From assembly GCF_037038585.1 (NCBI RefSeq), contig NC_092520.1, forward strand, positions 116,470,501 to 116,534,500: a stretch of 64,000 nucleotides of DNA, read 5' to 3'. Positions 46,801 to 59,200 of this stretch are shown in pieces. The notes beneath the pieces were generated by a model. The model did no database searches. It had not been told where the DNA came from and was given only the letters and a program-made list of their open reading frames with translations. Origin of the DNA: Patagioenas fasciata (lineage: Eukaryota; Chordata; Aves; Columbiformes; Columbidae). Made by a program: the position numbers and the translations under genes. Each line of letters begins with the position of its first letter. Positions within the stretch are counted from its first letter, which is position 1.

Positions 46801-48462
46801 AGGTTTGAAAATTTTATTTTTCCATCAAGTGAAAGCTGTGCCATCATCTTTCATGGATGAAGCAGTCAATGATGTCTTTTCTTTCAGGTAATATGAAAGT
46901 GTTTAATTTTTCAGTGTATGCTTTTAGAGAGGGAAAATAATCTTCAAAGTGGTGAAGATTATTGAACTCATCCTCAGAATCCTATCTTGTAATGTAACTT
47001 ATGCATGTAATCTTTTTGCTTTTAGTACATCTCTATTTTCTTACTATACAAGATGGAGATTTTGGGTGCATATTGGGTTATAGGCTTAAGAATGAAATTA
47101 TAAAATGCTGCAATAAAACACTACTGTTTTATTTGATTTATTAAGATATCATCAGGCACACTATTGAAGTCCAGAACACTTTTTGCTAGTCTTGAAGAGT
47201 AATTACCATACTGCTGATCATGTTCTCATGACTCAGTCTTTTTTTTAATCAGCCTTCTCACTTTGCTCTCAGTGCTTTCTTCCATTTGTATAATCTCTTG
47301 AGCAGAGCAGCAATACTCTGTTTTACTTGAATTTCATTTTGCTCAAAAACTCACCTAGTTTTGAGTTTCTTTCTATGCTTTCTACTTTCTTCTTTTCTCT
47401 TTTTTTCTCCAAAGCTATTCTACGCACATCTTTAAAATCAATTAATCTCAGAGGCTAAACAGTTTAATTTAATTGTTCATCTATTCACTGAAGTGGAGAT
47501 GTCTTGTTGCCAATAAGACTTGAATGCACTATATATCTTAAAACTGCAAACTCACTTCTTGATTTTTAAAATATTCATTGCATTATAAATAGTCTTAGGA
47601 ACCCAAGAAGCCATTGGGCAAAGGGAAGTACATAGTCCACTTGGCACTTCTGAGTGCAGGCTTCTCTGTTCTGTCCCCCTCCTTCTTTATTTAAAATAAA
47701 AGGTAAACAGAAAAAAAATCAGAGTCTCACATTATGCTTAACAATGACTGATGAGTTGAAGGTTGTCCTATTATCTTTGGATCACTTCTATTCACTGTTT
47801 GTTACTGTTATATCTCAGGAAAACACCAGCGCCCCTTTTCAAAACCTACCTGTTCAACAGAGTGTAGTGACTATTATAGACCATACTGCCTTTTAGAGTG
47901 TAGTGTTGAACAAAATTTAAAAATGTAAAACCTATACAAAATTATGTATTTCTGACTATCCCAGGAGTGATTTGAAAAATGTAGGCATTTGCTAGTCACC
48001 AAAAAATATGGAAGTGGGAAAAGGTCAACAGGTCCAAACTTGAAAATCTAATAACTGTTCCATAAAAGAATATTAAATACTTAATAATGCATAATGATAC
48101 CTCACACACTGAATAAATACTGGGTCATCTACCTTTCTTCCTGTTACTTTTTTTACAAAAATTTATTGACCTAAGTAATAACTTTGCTTCCTATGACCAG
48201 TGTAACCACAAATTGCCAATATGTTTGGACATTTTTACTGTTTATACTAGAGAGCAGAGCAATGCAATGTGAACTGCCGGTGTCTCACTAAGCTGCAGCT
48301 TTTTCAACATGCTTCTGTCTTTCTGAGGAATAAATCTTTCCTTAGTGCCACTGTGGAGCTTCCTATAAAATGACTCAATAGAGTAATAGACCAGATTTTG
48401 TTGGTCTCCAGTGGATACCTGTGGGAAGAACTGCAGTGGAAGATATTAATAAGTGAATGAGT

Positions 48463-48640
48463 GTTCTTGTTTGTTTTGTTGGGATTTTGTTTCATTGGTT
48501 GGTTGGTTTTCAGTTTTATATTTATTTGGTGGTGTTTTTTTGTTGTTGTTTCTGGAGTTTTGTTTAGGGTTTGTTTTTTTTTTTTGTGTGAATTTTTTTG
48601 GGTTTTGTTGTTGCTTGTTTGTTTGTTTTCTTTTTCCCCC
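48463..48640. repeat. T/G-rich low-complexity tract
   Basis: About 180 bases almost lacking A and C on the plus strand, made of irregular TTTG, TTGG and T runs. The long overlapping open frames here are a by-product of that composition. Confidence 0.85.
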
Positions 48641-50359
48641 ATGAGTATAACTTTTTCTTAGAAAACAACACAGAAAAGGGGAGCTTCCCCTGAAGCATAG
48701 TGTACTCTTTGCAAAAAACACCACACCGTTCATTTGGCTAAAGAAGAATTGACCCCAAATTTACTATCTCTGTGCCCTCTAAATTTTTCAGAGGGTAGAG
48801 ATCAAAAAAGGCGTCCATGGACCCGTAAGTGAGAACAACTCAATGGAAACACAGAAATCTTGTAAAATAATAAACCTCTATACCTTTAGATTGCAGCAAA
48901 AAATGAGGTCCATTCTTTTGATAAGAAAACAGTTGCTGTATATCATGTAAGCTCCAGGAACATGCAAAGTTCAAATGTTATTTTCCTACTGCTGACAATA
49001 GCAAGGAATTATGAGACAGACCAAATGGAATGTATTTCTGTGAGTTTGAAAGGAACCAACTTGAAAAGGAAGACAACTGTAACAAAAGACAATGATCAGT
49101 AGTGAACAAGCATTTGGATTTGTTCTTACATCAAACAATATTCTGGTTGTTCTTAAATACATATGTTTCAGTCTCAGGAAATCTGACTCTAAAGCAAATT
49201 CTCAAACACTAAGACCAAGAGATATTCTCTCTATTACCTCCTCCCAGTGAAACTACATGGGGTTAATGGCCAAGTATTCCTTAGTCCGTGCTATCTCCAG
49301 TCTACAATGACAGTAATTTCATTTTGCTTTTGTTGATGTTAGAAACTTTATTTCAATTAATTAACTAATTTATATTCAATTGTTGAAAAAGTGGGTTTTG
49401 ATTAAGAAGGCAGCATTTACATATAGGTTCTCAATTACAGAATGGAGACAGAAGAAAAAGGTACAAAATTGGGAATTCAAAGTACTTGATTTTACAAAGG
49501 CACAGGTACACTGAGCTCCTTCATGAAAGTTACTATTTGTCAAAGTCTTTCTTTCACTCTTTTAAGATGATAGAAGTATACTTATAGATGCATAAGTATT
49601 CCTTCATAAAAAGTAGAAAATAGTCCACACATCGTTTCTAGGGAACTTCTAAGTCTAAATTATGATATAAAAGAAAACAAAGAAGCAAACAAAAATAATT
49701 GGTTAGACCTGGCTGTGCAAGAGGTACAACAACAAAGTCATTAATCACGGACTAATTAAATGCAGATGCCCCCACAGTATCATTACAAACAACTGTAAAG
49801 TGAATGATAACTATAATGACCTTTCTGGATGGATTTGAAGTTGGAAATATTCTTTAATGTGCTTAACTACTTACATACATCCATGTATTTATATTTCATT
49901 TAAATACATACATGCATACAGATATTATTCCAGGACAAAAATTACAGCTATTGAATCTTTCACCTTATTTAATTTGAGATAGTGCACCTTAGAAAAGTAG
50001 TTGATTCTTTTCTTTCGCATGTACACTTGAATGATATCATGGGAAAAATTTTAGCAATATCGATACCCATCTATATTTCGAAAACATAACTTAGTTTGAC
50101 ATAATATATTCTGTTAGGGTATCTACAAGCACTTTCAAAGAGAAATCTAACCCCTTCTTTCATAGGTTAAAAACATATGACAGTTCTAGAAATAGAATAG
50201 AAATTTCTGTCTTAAAATAGCATTAATTCACCAATCCAAGTGTGTTCCTAAAGGTACACACCACCTCAGATCCCAGATCAATGTACTTTATGCATATATT
50301 TCAAAGAACTGATATACGAATAAAGACTGTCAGGTAAAACCAGAGAGCTTAGAGGACAA

Positions 50360-50413
50360 CATCAAAATTAAAAGTGAATAATGGTTCATCAAAATTAAAA
50401 GTGAATAGTGGTT
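50360..50413. repeat. 27-bp tandem duplication
   Basis: Two adjacent 27-base units (50360-50386 and 50387-50413) differ at one base (AATAATGG versus AATAGTGG). Confidence 0.9.
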
Positions 50414-51152
50414 TCCCCAGGTGGTGAGACAAAACATTTTTCCAGGTGTAAACTAGAAAGTAACAGATTTATAGGGTTGGATTCTATTTGAGAGAGACAA
50501 ACTGTAGAAAAAAAATATTTTATTTTATGTTCTTGGAGAAACCTTAGTATTCCAGGTGGTGTTTGTAGGTCTTTCACTTTTAATTTATCAAGATACATTG
50601 CAGTTTATTGTAATTTGGCCAAAATTTAACAATAAGGGTTGTAATTTTCTATTTCATGACATTTGATGGCACCCAAAGCAGTGAAGAGAAAATCATAGGC
50701 TGTAGTTTGAATCTATCCATACTGATAACAAAGAGTCACAATCTAATTCAGCATCCTTCATAAATGCATTCATATTCAGCTTTTAATTACCTTGTGACAT
50801 GGTATTTTTACACAGATGGCGCCTCTTTTAGTGCACAGAGTAGTCATTACTAAAATAAAACAGTGACTGTGAAGTAAATTAGGATCTTTGCTTCAACTGT
50901 TGTGGAAGATGGATTTTGTGCAGTGAATAAGTTAGAACATCGCAGAAGGGAAAAGGATCTCTACCTAAATAATGCAGAAAAACAACACTCTGGTGAATTC
51001 AGTTCATGTCTGTGATGTCAGGTAAGTCATGTGAATGAGCATTTTCTCAGACATTCTCACATTCTGAACACCATGGAGAACTGAGGATCTAATGAGAAGA
51101 CATACTGAATGCTTTGTAGCTTTGAGAAGTTTCATTTCCTTAGGTTTCCTGT

Positions 51153-51900
51153 AGCAGAGACTCAGGCATGGGTTCCAGAAATTCTTCTTCAGTAAATAAT
51201 TTATTTACAAGGTACAGTATAACACAACTTGAGCTGCATGCCTCCTAAAGAGGGACCCTCAGTGAAAAAAAAACTTGGGCCATTATACCCCTACAATCCA
51301 AGCCCCCTACCCTGTATGTGTCACTTGTGGCCAACTGCAAAATTAGAGTATGGGGTCCCCCCATTCTTCATTTTATCTCTTAATTTTCATCAGATGGGCC
51401 ATCAATCAGAATCCTAATAATCAGATAGTATTTTGCACCAGCAGCTGGATAACAATAATTTCCTGGCGATAGCCAAAACATTTTTCTGATTTTCGTCTTC
51501 TTTTAGATGTTGTTCTATTCCTTTACTTATCTCCAGGGATGCAGATCCCCTTACCTAGTAGCTTGAAGACTCTGAGACCTTTTTACTTAATGAAGCATAA
51601 AGTTCAAAAGTTCACAGTTTGTAGAAGTCATGCTAAGCAAACTTATTTATGCTAAGTAAATTCTATATAAACAGTTTCTAAACAGTTCTATAAGAAGCAG
51701 TATATTCAATAAGCCAAGGTGGTCTATACCATAACCATAGCTACAACTGTCATCTACTAGGGCTGTACTTTGAGTAGGGAAAGTGCCAAAAGAATTAGCT
51801 AAAAATCAGAATCTGGACATTTAAACTTAGTGAACAGCTTTGGTGCTAATGTTTGAGTCTTTATTCTTCACTAATTCTATCTCCATATTAATTGTGAAAA
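51153..51900 (-). mobile_element. Possible decayed LTR, minus strand
   Basis: On the minus strand an AAATAAAT signal (near 51198-51206) is followed about 50 bases later by a possible CA terminus (the reverse of TGTAGCAGAG near 51150). Mixed-composition sequence lies upstream. This layout resembles an LTR poly(A)/U5 end. No target duplication, TATA box or upstream edge could be fixed, so the call is tentative. Confidence 0.3.
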
Positions 51901-52621
51901 TAAATCTATTAAATAGCTATGAAGCTGTGAAATTCCACAGTGACATCACAGTAGAGAAGTCTATTAGATAATTTTTAATTCTGTATTTTATATCTGAACA
52001 TTATTAACTAAAATAGAACAAGGGCTATGCATGGGGTGAGAAAAATGCAAAGGGATTTGGAATTGCTCTGTTGAGATATATTCCTACAGGAATAATGCAG
52101 AAGCTTTAATAAAGTAAAATCTGAAATTAAACTTCCCTGAATACACTTTGAATACCATTTCATGTTTCAATTTATAAGAACCTACAATGAGAACTGGTGC
52201 GAGTTCAATTCTTCATTCCAAGAGAAGAATTTTGTTCCTTTTTTCGTGTAGTTATGCTTCATCGTATCATTGTATTGACAACAGTCAAATTGTACTGTTG
52301 GGCATTTTCCACAGTTAGGGTGAATAATTGAGAAGCAGATAAGAGGAATGCCAGAGGTTCCTGTGTTCTGCTTCATTGCTGTCTATTCCAAACCTATGGA
52401 ATGTGCCCTGTGGAACAAAGTAAAAACAACAATGCATGTATTCCACTCTCCATAGGGTGAAATGGTATAGACTAAACTTTCTGAACTTAGAAAGTCTGCA
52501 ACCTCAGTGAGTAGAGTATTTTCAGTATTTTGTCATCAGCATTCCAACCTTACTAAGTTCAAAATTAACTCTTAAGGCAACAGTTTTACAATGCAATACA
52601 GCATAAGCTTTTGTCCCATTC

Positions 52622-52709
52622 CAACAGATGAGATGAGGGATGAGTTAATTCTGAACGCGACATGTCCCTTAACTCAACAGATGAGATCAGGTGTGAGTTA
52701 ATTCTGGAT
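52622..52709. repeat. Interrupted direct repeat (about 34 bp, 53-bp period)
   Basis: CAACAGATGAGAT at 52622 recurs at 52675. In both copies it is followed by a GTGAGTTAATTCTG or ATGAGTTAATTCTG stretch. The two copies differ at several bases. Confidence 0.75.
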
Positions 52710-52734
52710 AATTCTGCATGGCAATGTGAAGTGA

Positions 52735-53650
52735 ATGACAAACAATCACTCTGGGGGGTTCAATTATTAATTTATTAAAAACATGTGGTTGTATACAAAT
52801 TACAGCGATAAGTGACTTGGCAAAAGTATGTTATAATAACACAAAACTTATCAATACATTGACAGCAAAAGCCCTTCTAAAAATGTTGGATTGGCAACAA
52901 TTAGTAACTGTAACACAAAACTCAACAAGACTTTAGCAGCAGAACTTACAATGATATTACTTTTTATGTTTAAGAAAAAGGAAGAGAGAGAGAGAAGAGG
53001 AAAACTAAGATATCAGAAAGAGAAAGGGAGAGAGAGAGAAAGAGAGAGAGAGTAAGATATCACTACTCCACAGGTACATCGGTCCTGCAACGACCTCTGA
53101 AGGGGTGGCACACGTTGAAGGTTTACATGTCGCCAGCCCGTATCATATATGAGGTGGTTTTATAAACCAGTTCATTTACATGCAAGATAGGAGAGGGTGG
53201 TTTGTCTTCTCCCTCTGCTCGCTCTTCATGCTAATTAGGAAGACTCTTCTGGAAATGGGTCTGGGGTCTTTAAACTAGGGGAAAGTTCATAGTACTGACC
53301 AGAAGTGAGTTGTTTTGTCCATCAGGGGTAGCTGTTGGTTTGTGGTTTCTTCTGATAGTTGGTTGTCCAACAGATGGTTCATCTCTATCATCCCAATTAG
53401 GCCATGAGGCCTTTCACAGCAACACTGTTAATTGCCTTTATCTTACAAGGTGTCTAACTCCATGGCCGTAAAACTTTGGGAAAGATAAGATGAGGCGTCA
53501 TCTATCTTTTGCTCCCAAAGTAACAAAAACCAGATGTTTAAGGCATAGCATAACCCTTTGTTCTGCTAAGGATGGGGGGAGTGCTTCGAGGTTGTCACAA
53601 CTTTGAGTAACTTTTCTGTGTAAAATACAGCCCAAGGTGTTACTCACTGT
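52735..53650 (-). mobile_element. Possible LTR or ERV fragment, minus strand
   Basis: On the minus strand a TTTAATAAATTAATAATTG poly(A)-like segment (near 52760-52785) is followed by GAACCCCCCAGAG, which resembles the U5 end of a retroviral LTR. Upstream comes a purine-rich stretch and then GC-richer sequence with a GGTTTTATAAACC segment near 53156. The upper edge, a target duplication and an interior were not found. A class III or otherwise unclassified avian LTR is possible. Confidence 0.35.
52979..53052. repeat. (GA)n-rich microsatellite
   Basis: Two GA-dinucleotide runs separated by about 30 bases of purine-rich sequence. It lies inside the possible LTR. Confidence 0.85.
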
Positions 53651-55749
53651 TTTATGCCAGACATCAATGAGTCAACATTTCTAATAATGTATGCTTCTTA
53701 CTCTTAGCATACGTAACTTTAAGAAGCAGGTCTATGTGTCTTTCGAGTTTGTTTTTGCATGTCCTTCAAGATTACTTAGAAAAGGGATATTCTGTCCAAT
53801 GCCCCAAATAAAGTGTAGTTATTGAGAGTGTTGTGGTAATGAGGTGGTTAATCATAACCTTGAGTGTATAAGCACTGAGCATTTACACTAGAAAGACTCT
53901 ACTAATTTCAGGAGGAAACGCCGTCCCTGGATCCAAGCAGTGATGTTACTGAAATGGCCTGATTAATCTCAAATAAGTTTAACAGTACAGGGAAACTATC
54001 ATAAATCTAAGTAAACTGACACTATCACCACCCCCAGATTTGTAGTTTTGTTAGAATCTCAAATCTTGATTAAGAATTCTAAATGTGTTTCAAGATGAAA
54101 ACACAAAAGCATGTATATGGGAAGTAGCTGCCTAACCTCAAATTCTTATCAATGAAGATACATGTTTCAACTGAGTTGCCTCAGCTGTGTTTCATGCCAT
54201 TTTCAATGCTCCACACTATCTTGCCATTCTCCATCTGCTGCCCAGAAGGGCATGGAACACTTGTAAGTAGTATGCTATATGTGAAAACTTCATGCCTCCT
54301 ATACTTATAAAAATCTATGTATAAACCAAAATGAGTGGAAGTAGGAGATAAAAGTTTGCCCTACTAATCTGGAAAGTACATATATGGAGAAATTTATATA
54401 CATTTGCCAGATGCATGGGATACATCATAAAGGTGGCTGTCTTTTTCATCTCTGCTGAACAACCTTCCTTTGACTTTTTATTGTTTGTTTGTTTCTTCTT
54501 TGAAACAACAGAACTGATCCCTTTATTCCAAGCTTTTTCTCATGAAGCAGTTCTGCAGTGATCAGACCCCTGCAAAAGGCAAATCTTCAGTAACTCTTTT
54601 GCTTTGCCTGCTATCTTTGTGATTTATATGATTGAGTAAAATTAACAGCATTTATTTTGAAGGCTTCTTTCAACCCCAAACATTTCCTAGGCTGTGTACG
54701 TAGAGAGGTCAGTAAATTCAGCATGAATAGTAAAGCTGAAAGTTATACAGTTCATATCAAAACCACAGCTTTATACTGCAGAACTGCATATTCTGTGTAA
54801 AATATTCCAAATATTACAAAGTAAAGCTATTACAGAAATGCTTCAGAGAGTTTTTAGAAGTGTTATTGGTGCTGTTCTCTGAATACAGTCATCTGTAAAA
54901 CTAGTTTGCCTTACACAAAATTTATCCACAGCTACAGGCCTCCAAGGAAGGAAAAAATAAAATTAGCTTTTCTATACAGCATGCTCTTGAGCTGATATTT
55001 ATGAATGTTGTGGGCATAAACCAAACTTGTCTGCATCATATTGATGGGCAGCCTTGATGTGCCTGAGGTGCTGTGCAGTTTCTTCTCCTCCCCACTTTGT
55101 CCCCTGCCCAATAGTCTTGTGTCAGGCCAATTCTCTGACATGGGCTGTCACCATTTAATGCAAAATATATAAAACTAATATTGAATCTCCCATATGATGA
55201 TGGAGTTGTGTGCCAGGTAGGCTGGCATTGAACCAGCAGCTGCAGGGCAAACACCAGGAAGTCCTGGACTGGCCTCCGCAGTAGATGGGAACAGGATTCA
55301 GGAATGCAGAACTGAAATCGGGAAATTGGATCGCAGGCAGGACAATGGGAAAGATCCTCTTCAGAAGCTGGTTGTAGACAAATGTAGAGAAACTTTTGTG
55401 ATCTTTCAGCCTTCAAACTGTGTATGATATGTGTCACATGTGTGGTCCACCCTTCCCTGCAAGTACAACCCTTTTACAACTCCTCACTTGTGCAACCTTG
55501 GCTGCTATAGAAATAGGTATAAACATGAGCCTTTTCTGCATTCCATTCCTATTGTTAACACAGTAAAACTACAAACATCAGGCGTTGTCAGCTCTGGAGC
55601 AGACATTGTCTGAAAAACATGCAGCCAACTTCAGAAAAGTGCAGTTACTTGGAAGAAACATAAATGAAATGAAAATTCATTAGAAGAGAATTGGTCTTTT
55701 TTTAACCAAAACCAGGAGATGGGCTTATGTGGGAATAAAAAAAAGATCA
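53651..55749. other. Unannotated interval
   Basis: No gene is confirmed. A 133-codon open frame on the minus strand (55036-55437) lies in a slightly GC-richer stretch. It has no recognised motif and no ATG context that stands out. Confidence 0.45.
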
Positions 55750-56265
55750 GAGATGGAAAGGCAGTCAACTGGGACTTTTCCAAACTCCCAGGAGCTTTGA
55801 AAAATCTTGGAGAGAAATCTTACTATGATGTCAGCCGGCTCTTTAAGCACCTTCAGATAAATCCCATCACGCCCCATCAACTTGTAGGGATCTAGCTGGA
55901 GTAGCAGATCCCGTACAAGTTCTGGATTGGTTGGGAGTTTACTGTTCTCACATCTACGGTTTTCTAACCCAGAGTTATGGGGGGCCCCAAGTCCATCATC
56001 AGTCTTGTGGATGGAGGTGAAGGTGGCATTAAATGTCTCAGCTTTCTGTATGTCCCTGTTAATAAGGTGACCATGCTCATCAAGTAATGGGCCAATGTTA
56101 TTTCCAGCTTGCCTTTTGTCACTAATATATTTTAAAAAGCCTTTTTATTGTCCTTCACAGTATTGGGCAGCACCTATTCTAACTGAGCTTTGGCAGCACA
56201 GATTTCCTCTCTACAACAGCAAGCAGCATCTATGTATTCCACCCACCAGAAATAATGAACCTGAT
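55750..56265 (-). mobile_element. CR1 LINE internal fragment, minus strand
   Basis: The reverse complement matches the CR1 copy at about 36640-37060 almost base for base over long stretches (for example the AATAACATTGGCCCATTACT block near 56084-56105). It covers the linker after the endonuclease and the beginning of the reverse transcriptase. Both ends are truncated, and no 3' tail is present, so a later deletion or rearrangement removed the end. Stops and frame changes make it non-coding. Confidence 0.88.
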
Positions 56266-59200
56266 TCCTAAACTTTTGCGTGAAATTCCATAGCCTGTAT
56301 GATGCAGGTCCTCAAATCAGGTGATCAAGAGACCTCTTCGATCTTCAGATTTTTTGGATTGTAGTTATATTGAATCATGCAATTGTGGCCAAGATTTATG
56401 TGATTACTAAAACAAACTATAGTAAGAGATGCAACTTGTGGTTACCTTAGAACAAAACACGTTAGTCACTCACAACTCAATACTTTCTGAGGAGACAGCA
56501 TCATTCTGCTCGCAATTTCTACATTGTTAAAAACCACAGCATTCAAAAAGGTAAGAGTGGAGAGATTTGAGAAGCATTAATTCTGGAAGTTAGTAGGAAA
56601 AATTTCTTCACAATAAATACACAGTATGGAATTAAATATATTATTTTACCCTTCTTCACACAGAAGTCTGCCTCAGTTTCTGTTAGTCTCTTCCCTTTTC
56701 ACCCAGTTTTCTTGTCTCTTTAATTAACAAGTTTTACTCCCAAGTTAGGGTAATATTAGTGTTTTCTCTCATTCTTTTTCTCTTTTTCCTTTGAGGCGTG
56801 AGTTTAGGAAATTTGATTTAAATTGCAGTTTATATTTTTCCTTGTACTGTAAACTATTGCAATCTGTCACTATGACTGTTGATCTTGCAATGACAATTAT
56901 GCCTTTATTCAATACTCTATCTCTTCCAAACGTCATTTGAGAAAGTTTAAGTAAATCTACCCAGCCTTAACCTTAGGCTAGTGGCAGGAATAGCCAAAAC
57001 ATATGGGTATCCTTATATCTTTGGGTAAGAGGGGCAGTGCAGGAAAGCAGATGAAGAGAGAGGAAGCTTATGAGCTTCTTTTACCTAAGGCTGGATGATG
57101 ACTCCTATATATGTTCCTTTCAAAGGGAGAAAATATAAACTATTTATGATTCTCAGGGGTGCCATAGTCTGAGTTATCAGAGCATCCATCAGGCAGTCAT
57201 ATGAAACACTATGTTATTCTGAAGCCTTTCACTGTGATGCTTAGGGACTTTTGTGCATTTCCTCTCACCTACTGCACTAATGGTTCCTACACCTTAGTGC
57301 ATAAGCTGAAAGAATTTTTACCCTGAGACTGTTTTCTGTTTTTATTCTGACCATTGAAGGATGGTGACCCATCTGAAGGAAGTGAAGGAGTCATGCTTAA
57401 GTTTCCTGCTATTTCATTCCAGAGCTACTGTTACTCCTTGGAGTTTTCTGTGGCAAATTATAGGTAGTGTGTAACTTAGCCTTTGATGATCAAAATAACT
57501 TTGAATGAGGCACTTTCTGCCTCAACACAAAGTTTTGTGAGGTTTGTATCTTGCAAAAAAGTTAGCAATATATTAGAAAGAGAGGGAGATGACCAATAAT
57601 ATTATTTACCTAGAATAATTGTTTTTCTTACTCCCAAAAATACTTGGAAAAAATGTAGTCTTATTGTGACAAGAGTTCAATAATAATAAATACTGAACAA
57701 GGTACACTCTCGCTATTCATTACCAATTTCATTATTTATTTCTTCATGGGAGGGTCCACAACCTGAATCCAAAACAAAGAGAAGCAGAATTCAGCAAATA
57801 AAATGAAGCACAAGCTAGTAAATTGAAAACTCATTAGGGATCGCCTCTTCAGTAAAAAATTCACTTTGACTGTAATTTATTCATGAAAAGACTCAACAGT
57901 CAGTTTTGGTCATTTTTGTTTATATTTTGCTTATGAGATGTTCCTTTCATTTGATTATCTGTTCACTCAACCAACATATCTAAACATGCCTGGGAGATAT
58001 TTTCCATTCAAACCTTTGCATCTTGACAAAGTGAAATATTTCATCCTTCTTTTCTGAAAATATAATACAGAAAAACATCCAGAAATGAAAAAGTACTAAC
58101 AATAAGTCAAATCTATCTATCTATCTATGACACTGCCATTCTATATAGCGTTGTATTTTTTTCTGGCAGGTCTGACCTGCTGATACTTTATTACTAAAAT
58201 GTATTAATCCTTTTTAACCAGTCCCTCTCACTGTAACCCAAGAGGGTTATAGCCAAGAAAAGACAGGGATCTGTGTTATTATTGGATGAATAGCTAACAG
58301 ATAAAGGACTTAACCTGAAGGATTCACTTTGGTCTCTTGCCCTGCTAGACTGGCATACAGACATGAAAGTAATCCTGAAAGGGAAAATCAAGAAAAGTGG
58401 AAAGAAAGCAGTAACTGCAGAGCAGGTGAGGCCACATCCCTTTTTCAGACTCTGATAGAATGATAAGGCAGGAGAGTACTATAACGTGGACAGTCAACCA
58501 GAATACATGAGTACATACTCAGGAGAATATCTCAAAACTGAAGTTTAGGGAGTATTCAATAAGGACAGCTTCTTCTATGCCTGTTCTGTACCGCAGAAGG
58601 AAAATGCACAACTTCCAGTTAAGAAACTGTTTTGCTATGCAAATAAATAGTGCAGAGGGGCAGATCTAGGGGCTAGTTGTCAGGCTTTAGAAGGTGATTC
58701 CCAATCTGTTCTGAACTTACAGGTTCAGTGTTACACTTTTGTATGCATCTCTGTCCACTGTCCAAAGACAATAATCTTTTTTCTATTTCTGCTTATAAGT
58801 GTAGAGTTACATAAGAGTTATGATTTCTGGCTTGGAGACTGGTCTCATAGGAGCTTCTCTGAACTGCATCTCTTCTAACTAGTCCCCAGTACAATGGGAA
58901 AGAAAACAGGATGCACTCCCCTGAAATTTCACTGTTGTTTTCCATTAGAACTTTCAGTGCCTGATGGCTCTAAATCAAGTCTCCGTAAAAAACTGAAATC
59001 CTGTTCACATTTCTTTCACCATTGTTTTTGAACGGACTCCATCTGTAAAAACTTGCAGAGGGAAAATCCATTATGATGGCCTTACAGAGCAGACATATGC
59101 ATCTGAAGAGCATACTAAAATGTAAGGGACACAGCTTTTGTCTATGTTCCACATTCAATTCCTGATTTATTTTTTTTGTTTGCTAGATTTAAAAAAAATA

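Larger units (their letters stand above)
43898..51152. other. Long AT-rich interval without recognised genes
   Basis: About 7.3 kb with no supported gene or transposon. It contains a T/G-rich tract near 48463-48640 and a small tandem duplication at 50360-50413. Confidence 0.5.

Noticed and set aside
48304..48733. Overlapping frames rich in Lys/Asn or Phe/Leu on both strands
   Set aside because: They are products of the T/G-rich low-complexity tract.
58112..58129. CTAT tetranucleotide run
   Set aside because: It has only about four units, too short to matter.
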